A DNA stretch of 64,000 nt from Mallotus nudiflorus (taxonomy: Eukaryota; Streptophyta; Magnoliopsida; Malpighiales; Euphorbiaceae), in NCBI GenBank assembly GCA_947683625.1, contig CANTUR010000460.1:3339001-3403000 (forward strand), read 5' to 3'. The translations under genes were made by a program, and so were the position numbers. How positions within the stretch are numbered: the stretch's first letter is position 1; every line of letters starts with the position of its first letter. This document shows, piece by piece, positions 22,861-34,614 of the stretch. The notes below the pieces were generated by a model that was given only the letters and a program-made list of their open reading frames with translations, was not told the origin of the DNA and did not search any database.

Positions 22861-25466
22861 TGGAGAACGAGAGAACACCCCCTGTGCCTGAGTGGGATCA
22901 TATCCCGCCTCTTGTTAGTGCTTCTAGGAGCTTGGGATTGACTCACGAAGACTCGATTCCTCTTTTGGCAGACCTAGGGTCCCACATTTACTCGTCTGCA
23001 TCTGGAGAGGTTAGTACCCTATAATTTCCTGAAAAATTACGTTGGGTTAGTGATTAATCAAACATGATAATCAAGTCAAAACATTACTTTATTTAAGCAA
23101 ATGAGAAATCCATGTTTTGATTGCCAGAAGTTGGGAACTGTACCCGTCCCGCCTTACAAAGGCGATTGCCTCATCGATGAGGTGATCAACTTCTACGAAG
23201 AGGCGATAACCTATTGCCCTTTCACAGAGCTTATCGCCTCTCCAATGAGGCCATCGCCTCTATGATGAGGTGATCATTTCATCAATAGGGCAACCATACA
23301 GTCTAAAAATGCATTCATTCTAAATTCCCTTTCTGAAGCCATAACATGTATAAATTTCACTTCCCTATTTGTTGTTTGCAGCATCATGCTCAGACGTTCA
23401 AGGGTGCTAGGAATTTTCATGGAGCCTGGGTCTTCTTCAATGACTTGATTGACGAGCAGAGGGACTGAATTCAGGAGACAGGGTTCGAGGACTTCGTACT
23501 CTCACTTCCACCCGAGCAGGGACGCACGGATTACCAACCACTGCATGCCTTTATAGAGAGGTAGTTTGATACGACCCACACCTTCCACCTCCTATTCGGT
23601 GAGCTTACTCTAGACCCGGTATCATTTACTGCCATCACAGGGATTGCCTGTGCTGGGGATTTTGTCCCTTTGATGCGAGTCTACATCAGTTATCTCCGGA
23701 TAAGGCCGCATATGTCGAGTGACTTTTGGGGATGACTCCTGACATGAAGGGGACTCATACCCTTAAATTGGACTTGATCAGGAGCTTCTACACTTGGGAT
23801 CAGGCCGCAGCGATGGTCTCTCCCCTTGAGATTGACCAGGTGGTGAGGACTTTTTTGCTCTACTTGCTTGGTACCACCCTCTTTGCTGACACCGCCAGCT
23901 CCATCGATCTAATGTTCCTACCGACCCTTTGGGATCTTAACCAGGTTCCCACATTCGAATGGGGTAGCTGCGCCTTGGCATACCTATACCGGAGTATGGA
24001 CAAGGTGGTCTGAGGGGCTAGGAGGTTTTGCGGCTTTTGGCATGCTGTTCTGGTACGTTACGATCCCCTTTTTTCTTTGTCTTATTCTGACCCCCATTAC
24101 TTACATCAGTCTTCTTAACTTCTCCTGTTTCATTTTTTAGGTCTGGGCTCTAGAGTTAAAGTTGCTTGTGGGAGTTACCCGAGTGGGAGACCATTTCCCG
24201 ACCCTCGGTAGGTAGGATGCCAGCCAATTCGTGAAGAGGCACCTTGTGCAAGTTCATATCCACAGATAACACTTGAACTCCCTAACACAGGATGCAGTAC
24301 CTACAAAGCACAAACCTTCTTATTAGTAAATTATTCACATTCAATGTACTTACATATTGACATCTCCCCTTTTTTTTTCTTTTTGCAGATCCAGAACAAC
24401 TTGTGGGGGTCTGAGGACACTTGGACCATTAAGATGACTCGCTCTAGGCCTTTTGCCCGGAAGAGGGCATTCCTTTGTGGCCTTGGGTATCGAGCTTGGT
24501 ACTTGGGAGAGTGGGTCCTGAATTCGAGGGCAGGTGTTAAAGCTAGGCGGGTCCCCAGGTCTCCTCTTGAAAGTATGCTTTGGGCTCATGAGCTGGAGGG
24601 TGATGATCTTATTCAGGCCATTGTGGGCTCACCAGCTATGGATCACACAGTTTGTGTGAAGAGCTGATATGTGGAGTTCATCCGTACCCACCTTCTATTG
24701 ATGGTCCCCTTCGAGGCTGCTGCTACCTCTCAGGTAAATCCTTGCCAGATCCCCTTTTCTTGCAAATTCACTACATCCTTAACATGTTCCTCCTGTTTTC
24801 ATCTTTAGGCTACTCCTGCTAGGCCCGTGGCCCTGGTTAGGTCCTGAGTGTGAGAGAGAGAGCCCTTGAGGCGTCAATTAGATCAGGGCATGGAGGAGAC
24901 TTCTGTGGCTGGCGAGGAAGCCGGGTCGGCTACTGCCTCCAGTTCTGAGTTTGTCCCGGGCAACTTCATCCACGTCCCCGACCCCTTAGTCTGATGTTGG
25001 GTCCCTCTTGGGGAGTTTTTGCACCAGTTCTTGACCTTGGATGGGGACCTGACCCCTGCATACACCCCTGGTGGTGCTACTCATGTATGTTCTTTTCTTA
25101 ACTTGTTTTTACTATAATTCTTAAACCAAATGTTAGTTCCAACATTTATTTCTATAATGCAGATTCCGCTGGAGCAGGGCCTATATATGTATCATATGAT
25201 AGAGGCCTAGAGAGACTACATGTTGGAGGTCACCTAGCAGTGGAGGGTAAGAACCTCTTTATATTCTACATGTATGCATGCTTGCATGGTTTACTAACCT
25301 GTGATTTATCTAAATAGGATCGGGACGAGGCTAGTAGGGCGAGGATTGCCACTCTCGAGTGTCAGATTGACATGTTTCTAATTGATGAGGATGAGGAGGA
25401 CGAAGATAGGAGTGGCAACAGTGCAGGAGGAGAGACAGACCACGAGGATACTGGACCGAATGCTTG
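22861..25466 (+). pseudogene. Antisense plant-mobile-domain (PMD/aminotransferase-like) gene of element 2
   Basis: Exon 1 (22861-23009) starts MENERTPPVPEWDH and ends at a GTTAGT donor; an upstream TATAAAA box lies at about 22740. Exon 2 starts after the AG at 23380-23381 and holds THTFHLLFGELTLDPVSF (about 23579), LDLIRSFY, then VRTFLLYLLGTTLFAD and VPTFEWGSCALAYLYRSMD, ending at about 24052 before GTACGT. Later exons from 24141 and 24389 give GYRAWYLGEWVLNS and an acidic tail ending at about 25466. A few stops (for example near 23468, 23567 and 24012) interrupt it; most splice sites look intact. The PMD family has unknown biochemistry; host PMD genes MAIN and MAIL1 affect transposon silencing. 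Confidence 0.75.
23155..23280. repeat. GAGGCGATC-type palindromic micro-repeats in intron 1 of the element 2 PMD gene
   Basis: Alternating words AAGGCGATTGCCTC, CATCGATGAGGTGATC, GAAGAGGCGATAACC, GAGGCCATCGCCTC and TGATGAGGTGATC occupy about 120 bp within the 23010-23381 intron. The array can pair with itself in many registers. Confidence 0.85.
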
Positions 25467-25683
25467 ATGTACCGGGGTTAAAACTTGTGTAGTCTTCAAA
25501 TAGTGGACATAAAATTTTAGTTATTGACTTTATGAACAAAATGTTTGCAGAACCCAACACTTTCCTTAATTAAATTCATTTGTTTTGCTTTTCTCATTTT
25601 TTCATATGTGAATTAATTTCACTGTTTGCATGCGTAACTGTCCCACCTGTTTAGACTGTATGATTCAAAAAAAATGGTTCACA

Positions 25684-25781
25684 TTGCTGATGAGGTGATC
25701 GCCTCATTGGTCCCTGGTGAAGAGGTGATCGCCTCATTGATGAGGCATTCGGCTTATCGATGAGGCGATCGCCTCAGCAAC
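25684..25781. repeat. GAGGCGATCGCCTC micro-repeats between the two antisense genes of element 2
   Basis: It contains TGATGAGGTGATCGCCTCATT, GAAGAGGTGATCGCCTCATT and a perfect 14-bp palindrome GAGGCGATCGCCTC at 25762-25775 preceded by TTATCGAT. It lies 220 bp after the PMD stop and 115 bp before the DUF7745 start codon, so it is probably promoter or 5' UTR of the latter. Confidence 0.85.
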
Positions 25782-25894
25782 AGGAAGTCCTGCCCCTATT
25801 AAAACACCCATTCCTGAGTTTGACCTAATTCTTAAGTTTCCTCTGTCCTTCCCTTTCTGTTTCTCCCTCTAAGCATCTCTGAAAAGCCATAAAC

Positions 25895-27114
25895 ATGACT
25901 GAATGAAGTCTGAGGCCCCTACAGTCAATTTTGAAGGGTTTGGACAACAAATCTTGGGTCGGGTTAGAGCCGTTTCATCTCACAGTCTTCAAATCACTCC
26001 ATATTAAGAGAATTAATTTCCCCTTCCTCCATGCCATGGTTCAATTTTTGGATCCTCATAAACAAATTTTTAGGCTCAACACAATAGAACTATGTCTCCT
26101 ACCAGAGGAATTCGAGGCAATTCTCAGCCATCATACAGATTCCGCTTGCCAACTTGCGATTCTTGCTCTTGAAAACTCGAATTCTCACTCCATTCAGTAA
26201 TAAATGGCGCGTATGTTCAATCTTCCACCCCGGTCTTCCTTCCACTGTATCTCTAGCTTAGAAATCAAATTAAAGTCCCTCCTCGAAGTCATCAAGAATG
26301 TGGACAAAGAGGAAACTTACTGGCCCCGGATGTTAGTCCTCTGTTTGTATGCTCAATTTCTACTGGATTCCCCCTCAGGGCACTATGATATGAGGATCCT
26401 CCCTATCCTCGATCAAGTGAAGTTAGGGCTCAACCCCTTCCCTTTCATTTTAGTAGAAATCGTCATTGGATTGGATGACTTCACAAGGACACGACGATTC
26501 TCAGGAAGCCCCTTCCTGTTGGAGGTAAGCTTCTCGTTACCCCTCCTCTACTTCTAACTACCAATACTGCCTGTACATAAACATTTGCAATCCCATAAAT
26601 GTGGTTTTATAAAAAGTTGGGTTTGATCGAACCTCCCCAAGACATTAGGCCTTACCAAACCAAGCATTATCGAACAAGGAAACTACATCCCATCCCTGCA
26701 GACGTTCGTGGCTAGCTATCAACATTCCTTGATACACTGATTCGCTGGAAGTTCCCCTGGTGGGGGTTGCAGCATGTGACCCTTCGGTCTTATACACATT
26801 GTGTCCTGATTGCCAGTTTCCATTTTGCCACTTTCTACAATCTAGCCCGCCTCTATCGCCAATACGGTTATAAACAACTGATTATGGAGCTTGTTCATGA
26901 GTTCGAGCTAGGGCCGCTTTCTCAGAATTTTCTGGACCACCTAGTGGCAACTTGGCCTTGAAGAGCCATTGAAAGAAATTTAAGCTACGACAGTAATCAG
27001 ACCACCGATGATCATTATAAAGCGTGGTTTTGCTTGTAACAGACAAAAAGATTCAAATTTATTAAATATAAAAGGACAAGAGAATTACAAATGTTAAGTT
27101 CACAGGGTACGCAA
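25895..27114 (+). pseudogene. Antisense DUF7745-type gene of element 2
   Basis: The probable start ATG is at 25895; codon 4 is a TGA. The reading then continues in frame with LEPFHLTVFKSLHIK, FLDPHKQIFRLNTIELCLLPEEFEAIL (about 26045-26130), two adjacent TAA at 26198-26203, and WPRMLVLCLYAQFLL, then LNPFPFILVEIVIGLDDF. A donor GTAAGC follows at 26525. After an intron the block FYKKLGLIEPP resumes near 26605 and the gene ends in a lysine-rich tail at about 27114. Element 3 shows an intact acceptor at this intron. The block order fits the plant transposon family called DUF7745 (name from memory). Function is unknown. Confidence 0.75.
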
Positions 27115-27509
27115 TAAAAAAAGAGAAAACAAAACTAGCTTATAGAATGAAGTCGTCGTTTTCCCTTTTGTTAGAAGTAATTTCCCTTTTTTACTAGTTA
27201 AACGACTTGTAATGGACACATCATGCAATGTTTAACGATAATTAAAGCAATCCATTTCATTTCATTTAAGCACAAAATGTATATACATTTCGCTCTTGGT
27301 ACATCTTATGTTATTAGTTGGCTTGCCCTTGCAAGTTTTCCAACTAACCATTTTGTGCCTCTCCTTCCCCTTTTACATGTCCTTAACTTTTTCCTGGACC
27401 GACTCTTTCGAGGTTTTCAGTCCAGCAGGACCCCCTTTTTTTTATTTTTTTAGTCTTTAACTTTTGCCTAGACAACCTTTTTTCATGGTTTTCTCCCCAG
27501 CGAGACTTT

Positions 27510-28470
27510 TTACAGAAAGTATTTCTTGAGCTTGTTTAGGTTGATAGGTTCCTTGAACTCATTCCCCTCCATGTCAAAAAAAATGGCAGCACCTTTCAAA
27601 AATAACTTTTTTACCAAATACGGTCCCTCCCAATTGGGCCTGAATTTCCTTCGAGGGTCGGCAATGAGTGATCTCGTAAGTTTCAATACCATATCCCCTT
27701 CTCAAATCTTGCCTGACTTGATCTTCTTATTGTAGGCATGGGCTATTCTTCTCTGATACAGCTGAGAATGATACATAGCCCTCATCCTCTTTTCATCCAA
27801 CAGTGTCAACTGAGCCAACCGACTTTCGACCCATTGATTCTCGGGGATTTTAGATTCCAGAAGGACTCTCAATGACCTTATCTCAACCTTCATTGGTAAA
27901 ACAGCCTCACACCCATAGACTAAAAAGTACGGAGTGGCTCCTGTCAAAGTCCTGGCAGTAGTTTGATACCCCTACAATGCGAGCTGTAAGTATTCAGCCC
28001 AATCTTGATAATTTTCCAATGTCTTGACCAAGATCTTTTTCACATTCTTATTTGCTGCTTCCACCGCTCCATTTTCCTATGGCCTATATGGAGATGATAT
28101 GTGGTGCTTAATCTTATAGTTCTTTAGTAGTGTGGCCATCTCTACTCGAAACTGAACCCCATTGTTTGTAACTACGTGGTGTGGTAGACCATATCTGCAG
28201 ATTACGTTCTTTTCAAGGAACCTTGACATCTTCCTCACCCCCACGGTAGTATAAGATTCAGCCTCGACCCACTTAGAGAAGTAGTCGATGGCCACAATGA
28301 TGTACCGATGGCCATTAGTTGCTTTTGGGCTTACCTCCCCTATGATGTCAATTTCCCATACAGCAAATGGCCAAGGAGATGTAATTCCTTGAAGTTCCAT
28401 AAACGGTAGGTGACTAACATCACCATATGTTTGGCAATTATGACATTTCTTCACAAATCCAACACAATCC
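27510..28470 (-). pseudogene. Integrase region of element 2
   Basis: The piece 28077-28454 has CHNCQTYG, FAVWEIDIIGEV (first catalytic Asp kept), DYFSKWVEAE and CRYGLPHHVV, then TNNG where TDNG is expected, so the second catalytic Asp is Asn. KNYKIKHHISSPYRP ends the core with its region of the third acidic residue. The C-terminal piece 27510-27947 contains YFLVYGCEAVLPM, YQRRIAHAYNKK and GKFRPNWEGPYLV (GPY/F module). Stops separate the pieces. Its end is about 0.4 kb from the end of the convergent DUF7745 gene. Confidence 0.87.
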
Positions 28471-28999
28471 GCTTCAATGGTGAGCCAAAAGTACCCTTAA
28501 CGGGGTATTTTCTTTACCAAGACAGTCCCATTTATGTGTGGTCCACACACCCCTTCGTGAATTACTTCCATAAGCTTCCGACCTTCATCCTTATTGACGC
28601 ACCTGAGGTGTACCCCAACTGGCATTCTTTTGTATAACATCCCACCGTGGCTTATGAACTGTTGAGACAACATTTACAAGGATATCCTTTTTTTCTTATC
28701 AGCGTCATTTGGAAATTGCCCAATTTCTAGATACCTTTATAATCATAGAACTAAGGTTTCTTAGTGACATCAACTGGCATTACTCTCACCTCTTCGTAAT
28801 AGAGGGCTCGAGACTTTGTGAGAATTAAGGGTATGGCCTCTGGTTGTTTCTCACTTTCCCACATGGAGGCTAATGTGCTAGGGCGTCAGCTACCTGGTTT
28901 TCTTCCCTTGGGAAATGGATAAATTTACACTGTGTGAAGGAGCACAGGATGGTGGTCAGGTATTCCCAGTACAACCGTAATCTATTTTCTTTTATCTCA

Positions 29000-29240
29000 C
29001 ATTCTTTGGTGGCTTATTTTATAACTAGCATGGAATCCCCATAGATAGTGACATTTTTCGCCCCTGAGCTATGTAATGCTTCTAAGCCAAAGATGCAGGC
29101 TTCATATTTTGCTTGGTTATTGGTCACTTTAAATTCGAGCCTTTTTGTCATCGGGATCATTTCTCCTTCTGGCGTAACCAAAATTACTCCTATCCCGGCC
29201 CCCTTGTTATTGACAGCTCTGTCAAAGTACATTTCCCAAT
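29000..29240 (-). pseudogene. Second (archaeal-type) RNase H of element 2
   Basis: The open piece shows YFDRAVNNKGAGIGVILVTP (the first block normally reads FDGA), YEACIFGLEAL and GDSMLVIK. This duplicated RNase H is diagnostic for the Tat lineage. Confidence 0.85.
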
Positions 29241-29249
29241 CTTGTATCT

Positions 29250-30902
29250 CTATCGCCCCTAAATGCTCGTCGGGGAATTCCAGTTTCTACTCTTGGGTAT
29301 CCCCCATTGGGCTTTGCGCCAAGAAGTCTACTACTACTCTTCCTTTACTGTCTTTTTGGCCATATACTCTATATCAAATTCTGTGAGCAAAATGAGCCAC
29401 CTAGCCAATTTTCCCATAAGAGATAGGGTCTGTTGGAGGTACCTGAGGGGATCATGTTTGAAAACTGCTTGCACTTTGTAAGATTGGAAGTAATGTCAGA
29501 GCTTCCTCATTGCCCAAATCACTACTAAACAAGTTTTCTCTACTAAACTATAAGTAGCCTCGTAGGGTAGAAGCTTTTTACTAAGGTAATATACAACATG
29601 CTCTGTCTTCCTTTCACCTTCTTGTGCTAGCATCGCCCCTATTGCATCCTTTTCAATTGCTAGATACAGGATTAAGACTTTACCTGGTCTCGACGGTTGT
29701 AGGATAAGGGGATTCATCAGGTAATCCTTGATAGTTTCAAAGCCTGTTGACATCTCTCATTCCACATAACAGGTTGGTCTTTCTTCAGAAGCTTAAAGAT
29801 AGGGTTGCAGATGGCTGTTAGTTTAGCTATGAATCTGCTAATATACTGTAAACGTCCTAGAAACCCTCAGACCTCTTTTTCATTCTTTGGTACGGGCATA
29901 TCCCTAATTGCTCTGATCTTATCTGGATCCATCTCTATTCCTTTCTGGTTGAGAATGTGTCCCAACAGTTTCCCAGATGTGACCCCAAAAACACACTTCT
30001 TCAGGTTCAATCTAAGATTATACTTTTCTACTCTAGCCAGAAACTTGTCTAGTGCTTCAAAATGCCCTTCCTCGATTGTAGATTTCACCATCATATCACC
30101 CACATACACTTCGACCTCTTTCATGTCGTGCAGTAAGGCAATCGCCATCCTCTGATAAGTGGCCCCTGCATTCTTCAACCCGAAGGGCATCACTTGGTAA
30201 CAGTATACGCCCTATTTGGTGATGAACAATGTCTTCAATCTATCCATTACTGCCATCATGATATGATTTTATCCCAAAAATCCATCCATAAAAGAGTACA
30301 TTGCATTGGAAGCTGCACTATCAATCAATGTATCGATATGCGGTAAGGGAAAGTCATCCTTAGGGCAGGCTTTATTCAAATCTCGGTAGTCCACACACAT
30401 TTTGACCCTTCCATCCTTCTTAGGAACCAGAACTATATTTGCTAACCACTGAGTGTCGTCTACCACTTCTAAAAACTTTACCTTCAACTGCTTTTCAACT
30501 TCTTCCTTAACCAAGAAGTTCTGGCCTTAGCTTCCTTTGCTTCTATTTCATCAGCGTTATATGGGGGTATGTGGTGATTCTATGTTCTGAGATCTCCCTG
30601 TCAATTCTGGGCATGTCTTTATAACCCCAAGCAAATACTTTCTGTCTCTTTTTTAAGATTTCTTCCATTTTTCCTCTCTCACCATGAGTTAAACCAGAAG
30701 CAAACAATATATTTTTAGGATTATCGTCTATGGCTAAATTAAATGATTTGGTTTGCGTGGAATTAACGTCAAACATATGCATGAAATGATCATCACAAAT
30801 AGAATAACCATTAGGGAACACATCACACAAATAAGCAAATTCAGGTTTCATTGCATTCACTTTTGAAAAGAAATGATCGTCAGTTTCAAATAGAGAAGCC
30901 AA
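29250..30902 (-). pseudogene. Reverse transcriptase and first RNase H of element 2
   Basis: Linker 30543-30902: LKKRQKVFAWGYKDMPRID. RT 30269-30514: VPKKDGRVKMCVDYRDLNKA, DFPLPHIDTLID and FMDGF. RT 29867-30193: MPFGLKNAGATYQRMA, then YVGDMMVKS and LNLKKCVFGV. The catalytic YVDD box is therefore YVGD, with the first Asp replaced by Gly. RNase H 29496-29753: LYLAIEKDAIGAMLAQE, VVYYLSKKLLPYE. A stop near 30194-30268 splits the palm. It is inactive as it stands. Confidence 0.9.
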
Positions 30903-31548
30903 GGAAACATCAAAGTCATCTAAAAGGTATCTATAATGGAATTGAGGATGTAGGTCTCAAAGTCTAGGTCTTTTTTCTGGTCATCAATGCCTTTTTGCTC
31001 CGAAGTAGCTTCATCCTCTTTAGACTCCTCTTCAACCAGTACCAACTCCTCAATAAGGCCTTTTCGATAGTAGCTTCCCCAGTTTTATTCACAAATTTAG
31101 TAAAAATCTCAAATCCTGGGATAACTTCCCCAACCATTAGGAGAGGTTCTAGAGTCCCACTATATGGGTGCCCGATGCCTCCTTTATAAAGATTTCCCAC
31201 AAAGTCTTCTTCCTAGCTACGGTTTCCTTATCCTTTTCCTCAGACCGGTCTAATATACCCATCTCTTTCCCAGTTTTTTCAACCTCTTTAAACCCTAACC
31301 CGTGCTTCAAAATAACTATTTTATTCCCTACAAACCCCGAAGGTCCACTCTGATTTTTCCCTAATCCCATGCCGGGCAGAACGCATCATTCTCAAAACCC
31401 TTTCATCCATCTCATCTTCATAGATCACACAACCTTCAAAACTAGGGCTAAGGGAAATCTCCTTAGGGATCAATTTCAGTGCAGCTATGGCGACTTCAGT
31501 TTTGGCTGAGATAATGACAACCCTTCCTTCATGTGGAAACTTAACCTT

Positions 31549-31990
31549 CTAATGAACAGTGGATGGAACGCCACCTAGGGGGTGAAACCATGGCCTCCCC
31601 AATAAAATGGCAAAGGTTACCGGGATATCAATCACATGCAGGTCAACCCAGACTTCTATAGGCCCTGTTCTGACTAACGCCCTGAAAGTTCCCTCCATAG
31701 ATCTTTTAGTGTCATCATAAGCCTTGATAACTACTTCATAAGGCTTTAAGTCGACTACCGTCAACCCTAGCTTTAGCAGAATCTTCAATGGACACACACT
31801 AATGGTATAACCATTATCAACCATCACACAATAGGTCATCTTCCTTTTTACTTCGGCTTTGATAAACAGGGCTTTATGGTGATCCCTCCCTTCTAGAGGC
31901 AGATTGTCATTAGAAAATGTTATCATTCTGTGAGGAGTATCTGTTAATAACTGGACCATCTGTTCTGGAGTGGAATTAGTGGAAATCTTT
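31549..31990 (-). pseudogene. Aspartic protease of element 2
   Basis: The active-site block reads V-M-V-D-N-G-Y-T. The family norm is VDDGS, so both the second Asp and the Ser are changed. It is followed by ISVCPL, then AYDDTKRSMEGTF and LLGRPWFHPLGGVPSTVH, the standard end of the domain. Confidence 0.85.
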
Positions 31991-31999
31991 CTTTAATTT

Positions 32000-33706
32000 A
32001 GTACCAGGACCAGGGCTTCCCTGTGATCCCTAGAATGCATGAGTAACTCCCAAACACTAGCAATGGTCTCTCTGCTTTGTTCTACCTCATTTCCCTTCTC
32101 TGCACATTTTGCCTTTTCGGGCCCAGCCTTGGTAACCTTGATTTCTTTTTTCCTTTTCTTCGACTGTTCCTACAAACTAACTTGGCTTACACCCCTCGTT
32201 ATCCTATAGGTCATCTCATTCTCTACTTTCATCATTAGAGCTCCATACGTCTAAGACTTGTATCTGTAACTCCGTGGGTTGTTTGCTTATTCTCAAGCTT
32301 TCAAGCTCAGCCTGTTGGGAATTATGAGATTCATCAATGAAGGCTTTTAAGACCTATTCTTCTGTTAGGCTAGAGTTGACCATCAGAATGGATGGGTTAG
32401 GAGGTGGTACATTTCAGTAATTGGGTAATAGGTTGGTTTGAGTGTTTGGTTTTCTATTTTCTAGGTCGGTGATTTTGCCTAAGTCTATCAAATCTTGGAT
32501 TTCATGCTTTAACCAGGTGCAGCTGTCTGTGTCATGCCCAATGGTCTGATGAAATTTATAGAAAAGCTTTGGGTTGGCTCCAGGCAAGGGTTGTTGTGAA
32601 AGCAAAGGTCGTAGCAAGTTCTTCTCAATGAACTTATCGAGAACTTTGGACATAGGACCTCCCAGATTAGAAAATCTCTGGGGCTGTCTAACTGTACTAA
32701 CTTGTACATTATTGCTCGGTGGTCGAATAGCATGTCTAAATGTTACTGCTCGAGCTGGCCCCCTCTTTGCCCCCAAAACCTCTTCCGAAGAATTTCTTCT
32801 CTTGAGCCAAATCTAATTCTTTTTGGATCCCAAATCTGTATAATTCTTCAAAATTCTTGATCCCCAGATCCCTTAATTTCCTAGACAATGCGGGAACACA
32901 CCCTTTTATTGCTAAGACCAACTGGTCAGACTCAACTGGCCTATGCCTCATCAAGGATAATTTTCCCCTCCAACGAGTCAAGTAATCAGCAAAAGGCTTG
33001 CTGAAGTTCTATTTAGTATTCTGTAAATCTCTCAAGGACACCTCTAGTTGAACATTGAGATCATATTGCTTGACAAAAGTAGTGCACAATTCTTTCCAAT
33101 TCGACTGAACATGAGTTGCAAGGTGTAATACCAATGAATCAGCGCTCTTTCCAATGAAATAGGGAACTGCTTAACAATTTGGCTCTCAGTTAGCTCAGTA
33201 GCCTTCATGTATGTTACATATTACTTCAAATGCAAATAGAGATCTTCAACACCAGTATACTTCTTCATGTCTGGGAATTTAAACATACAAGGCAGCGGTT
33301 CATCACCATTTTCCAAATTCATATCGTAATCTAGGGTGGCGACCATACCCTTCTCCTTCATCATCACCTACATCTGGTTCATCACTTTGGTCATATTCTT
33401 AGCCCACTTAGTCTGACCCATATCCTCTACTTGGATGACATTTCTTTGATTCACTGGATTGGCCAATACCGTCACATCATCTTCTTCCCTTCCTCTAATA
33501 AGTATTTCCTCATCAAGATCAACCGGATCGATTGGCGGTGCATTGGGTGGCTGTGTTGGTTGACTTTCTCTAATAAGCTTAGTAATCTCCCCCATCGTTT
33601 CTCTCATCATAGCCCAGGTTTCTATTATTACTTCTTCTTTCCACCGTGCCCTAAATGCCTCTGGATCAAATCCTCCTGCCATTCCTAATTCTGAATTTTT
33701 AACCAA
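32000..33706 (-). pseudogene. Gag region of element 2
   Basis: The N-terminal piece 33368-33706 starts VKNSELGMAGGFDPEAF and contains IRESQPTQPPNAPPIDP. The core is broken into short frames, with LRDLGIKNFEELYRFGIQ near 32830-32880. The knuckle-like FYKFHQTIGHDTDSCTWLK lies near 32500-32560; compared with CxFHxxxGHxTxxC the first Cys is Tyr. The gag-protease linker extends to about 32000. It would form the capsid if intact. Confidence 0.8.
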
Positions 33707-34614
33707 ACGACATGAACTAGCTCGGATCCACCTGGCTAAGCTTGAAGGATCTATAGTGTTGCAAAATAATCAGTTAGAATGATGCATGACGTGTATGCAT
33801 GATATGCAAGTTTGTTTTATTTAGAAACAAAAGGTCGCACATAAAAAGATATACAAAATCAAAATATGGAACTTAAATGTGCAAACTTCCGCCCTTATTT
33901 CTCCCACACACATATTCAATGGCGAGTATCTTGTCCTAGGATTTTTGGCCTGGGTTTTAATTATTAGCAGGGGATAATAAAATCGACGTATGCAAGAAAA
34001 CTCTCAAAATGGTTCAAACAAGCAATGGTTCCTTTAAATAAATCCCAAGTCCAATTTCTATGAACCAAGATCCTTAGCACCATAAACTTACTTGTCAAGG
34101 CCCATTTAAAATGGGTTATAAGTAGGCATAAGAGGCCTTTGTTGACTAGCTTATTTATAATGAGCTTTGGCTGGACATGAGGATTCATTTTATTTTGGAT
34201 TGCTTATTGATGGGCTTGAGATTTATTTTAAGGGTCCATTATATGACATAATACACATGCATTTGGGAAGATTCCTAAGGATAGTTGCTAAGTCATTACA
34301 TGGGCTTGAGTCTTGGGTAAAAAGGCTTCGGCTCCCATAATGATATACATCCATATACGTCTCCCCACTCAAGGGTCAAACAACGCGGATTAGTACGTGT
34401 CGTGAGTGACAATAATCAAATATTCCACCACCAGATTTGAGTGAAACATAGGTAGTGAAGTACTGACTATTTTCGGGTTTATTCGAGACTGAAGTGCTCA
34501 TTGTGTGCAAAATGTGTAGTGAATGCATAAATGCAAAAGAAATAAGAAAATAATCAAAGATGATAAAACATAAAACACTGGAATCAGTTTCTCTATCCCC
34601 AATGGAGTCGCCAC
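33707..34614 (-). other. Leader of element 2 with primer binding site at its 5' end
   Basis: No coding signal was seen. On the minus strand the PBS TGGCGACTCCATTGGGGA (34613-34596) begins one base after the LTR end CTACA. The remaining 0.9 kb is the untranslated leader before gag. The tRNA was not identified. Confidence 0.75.
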
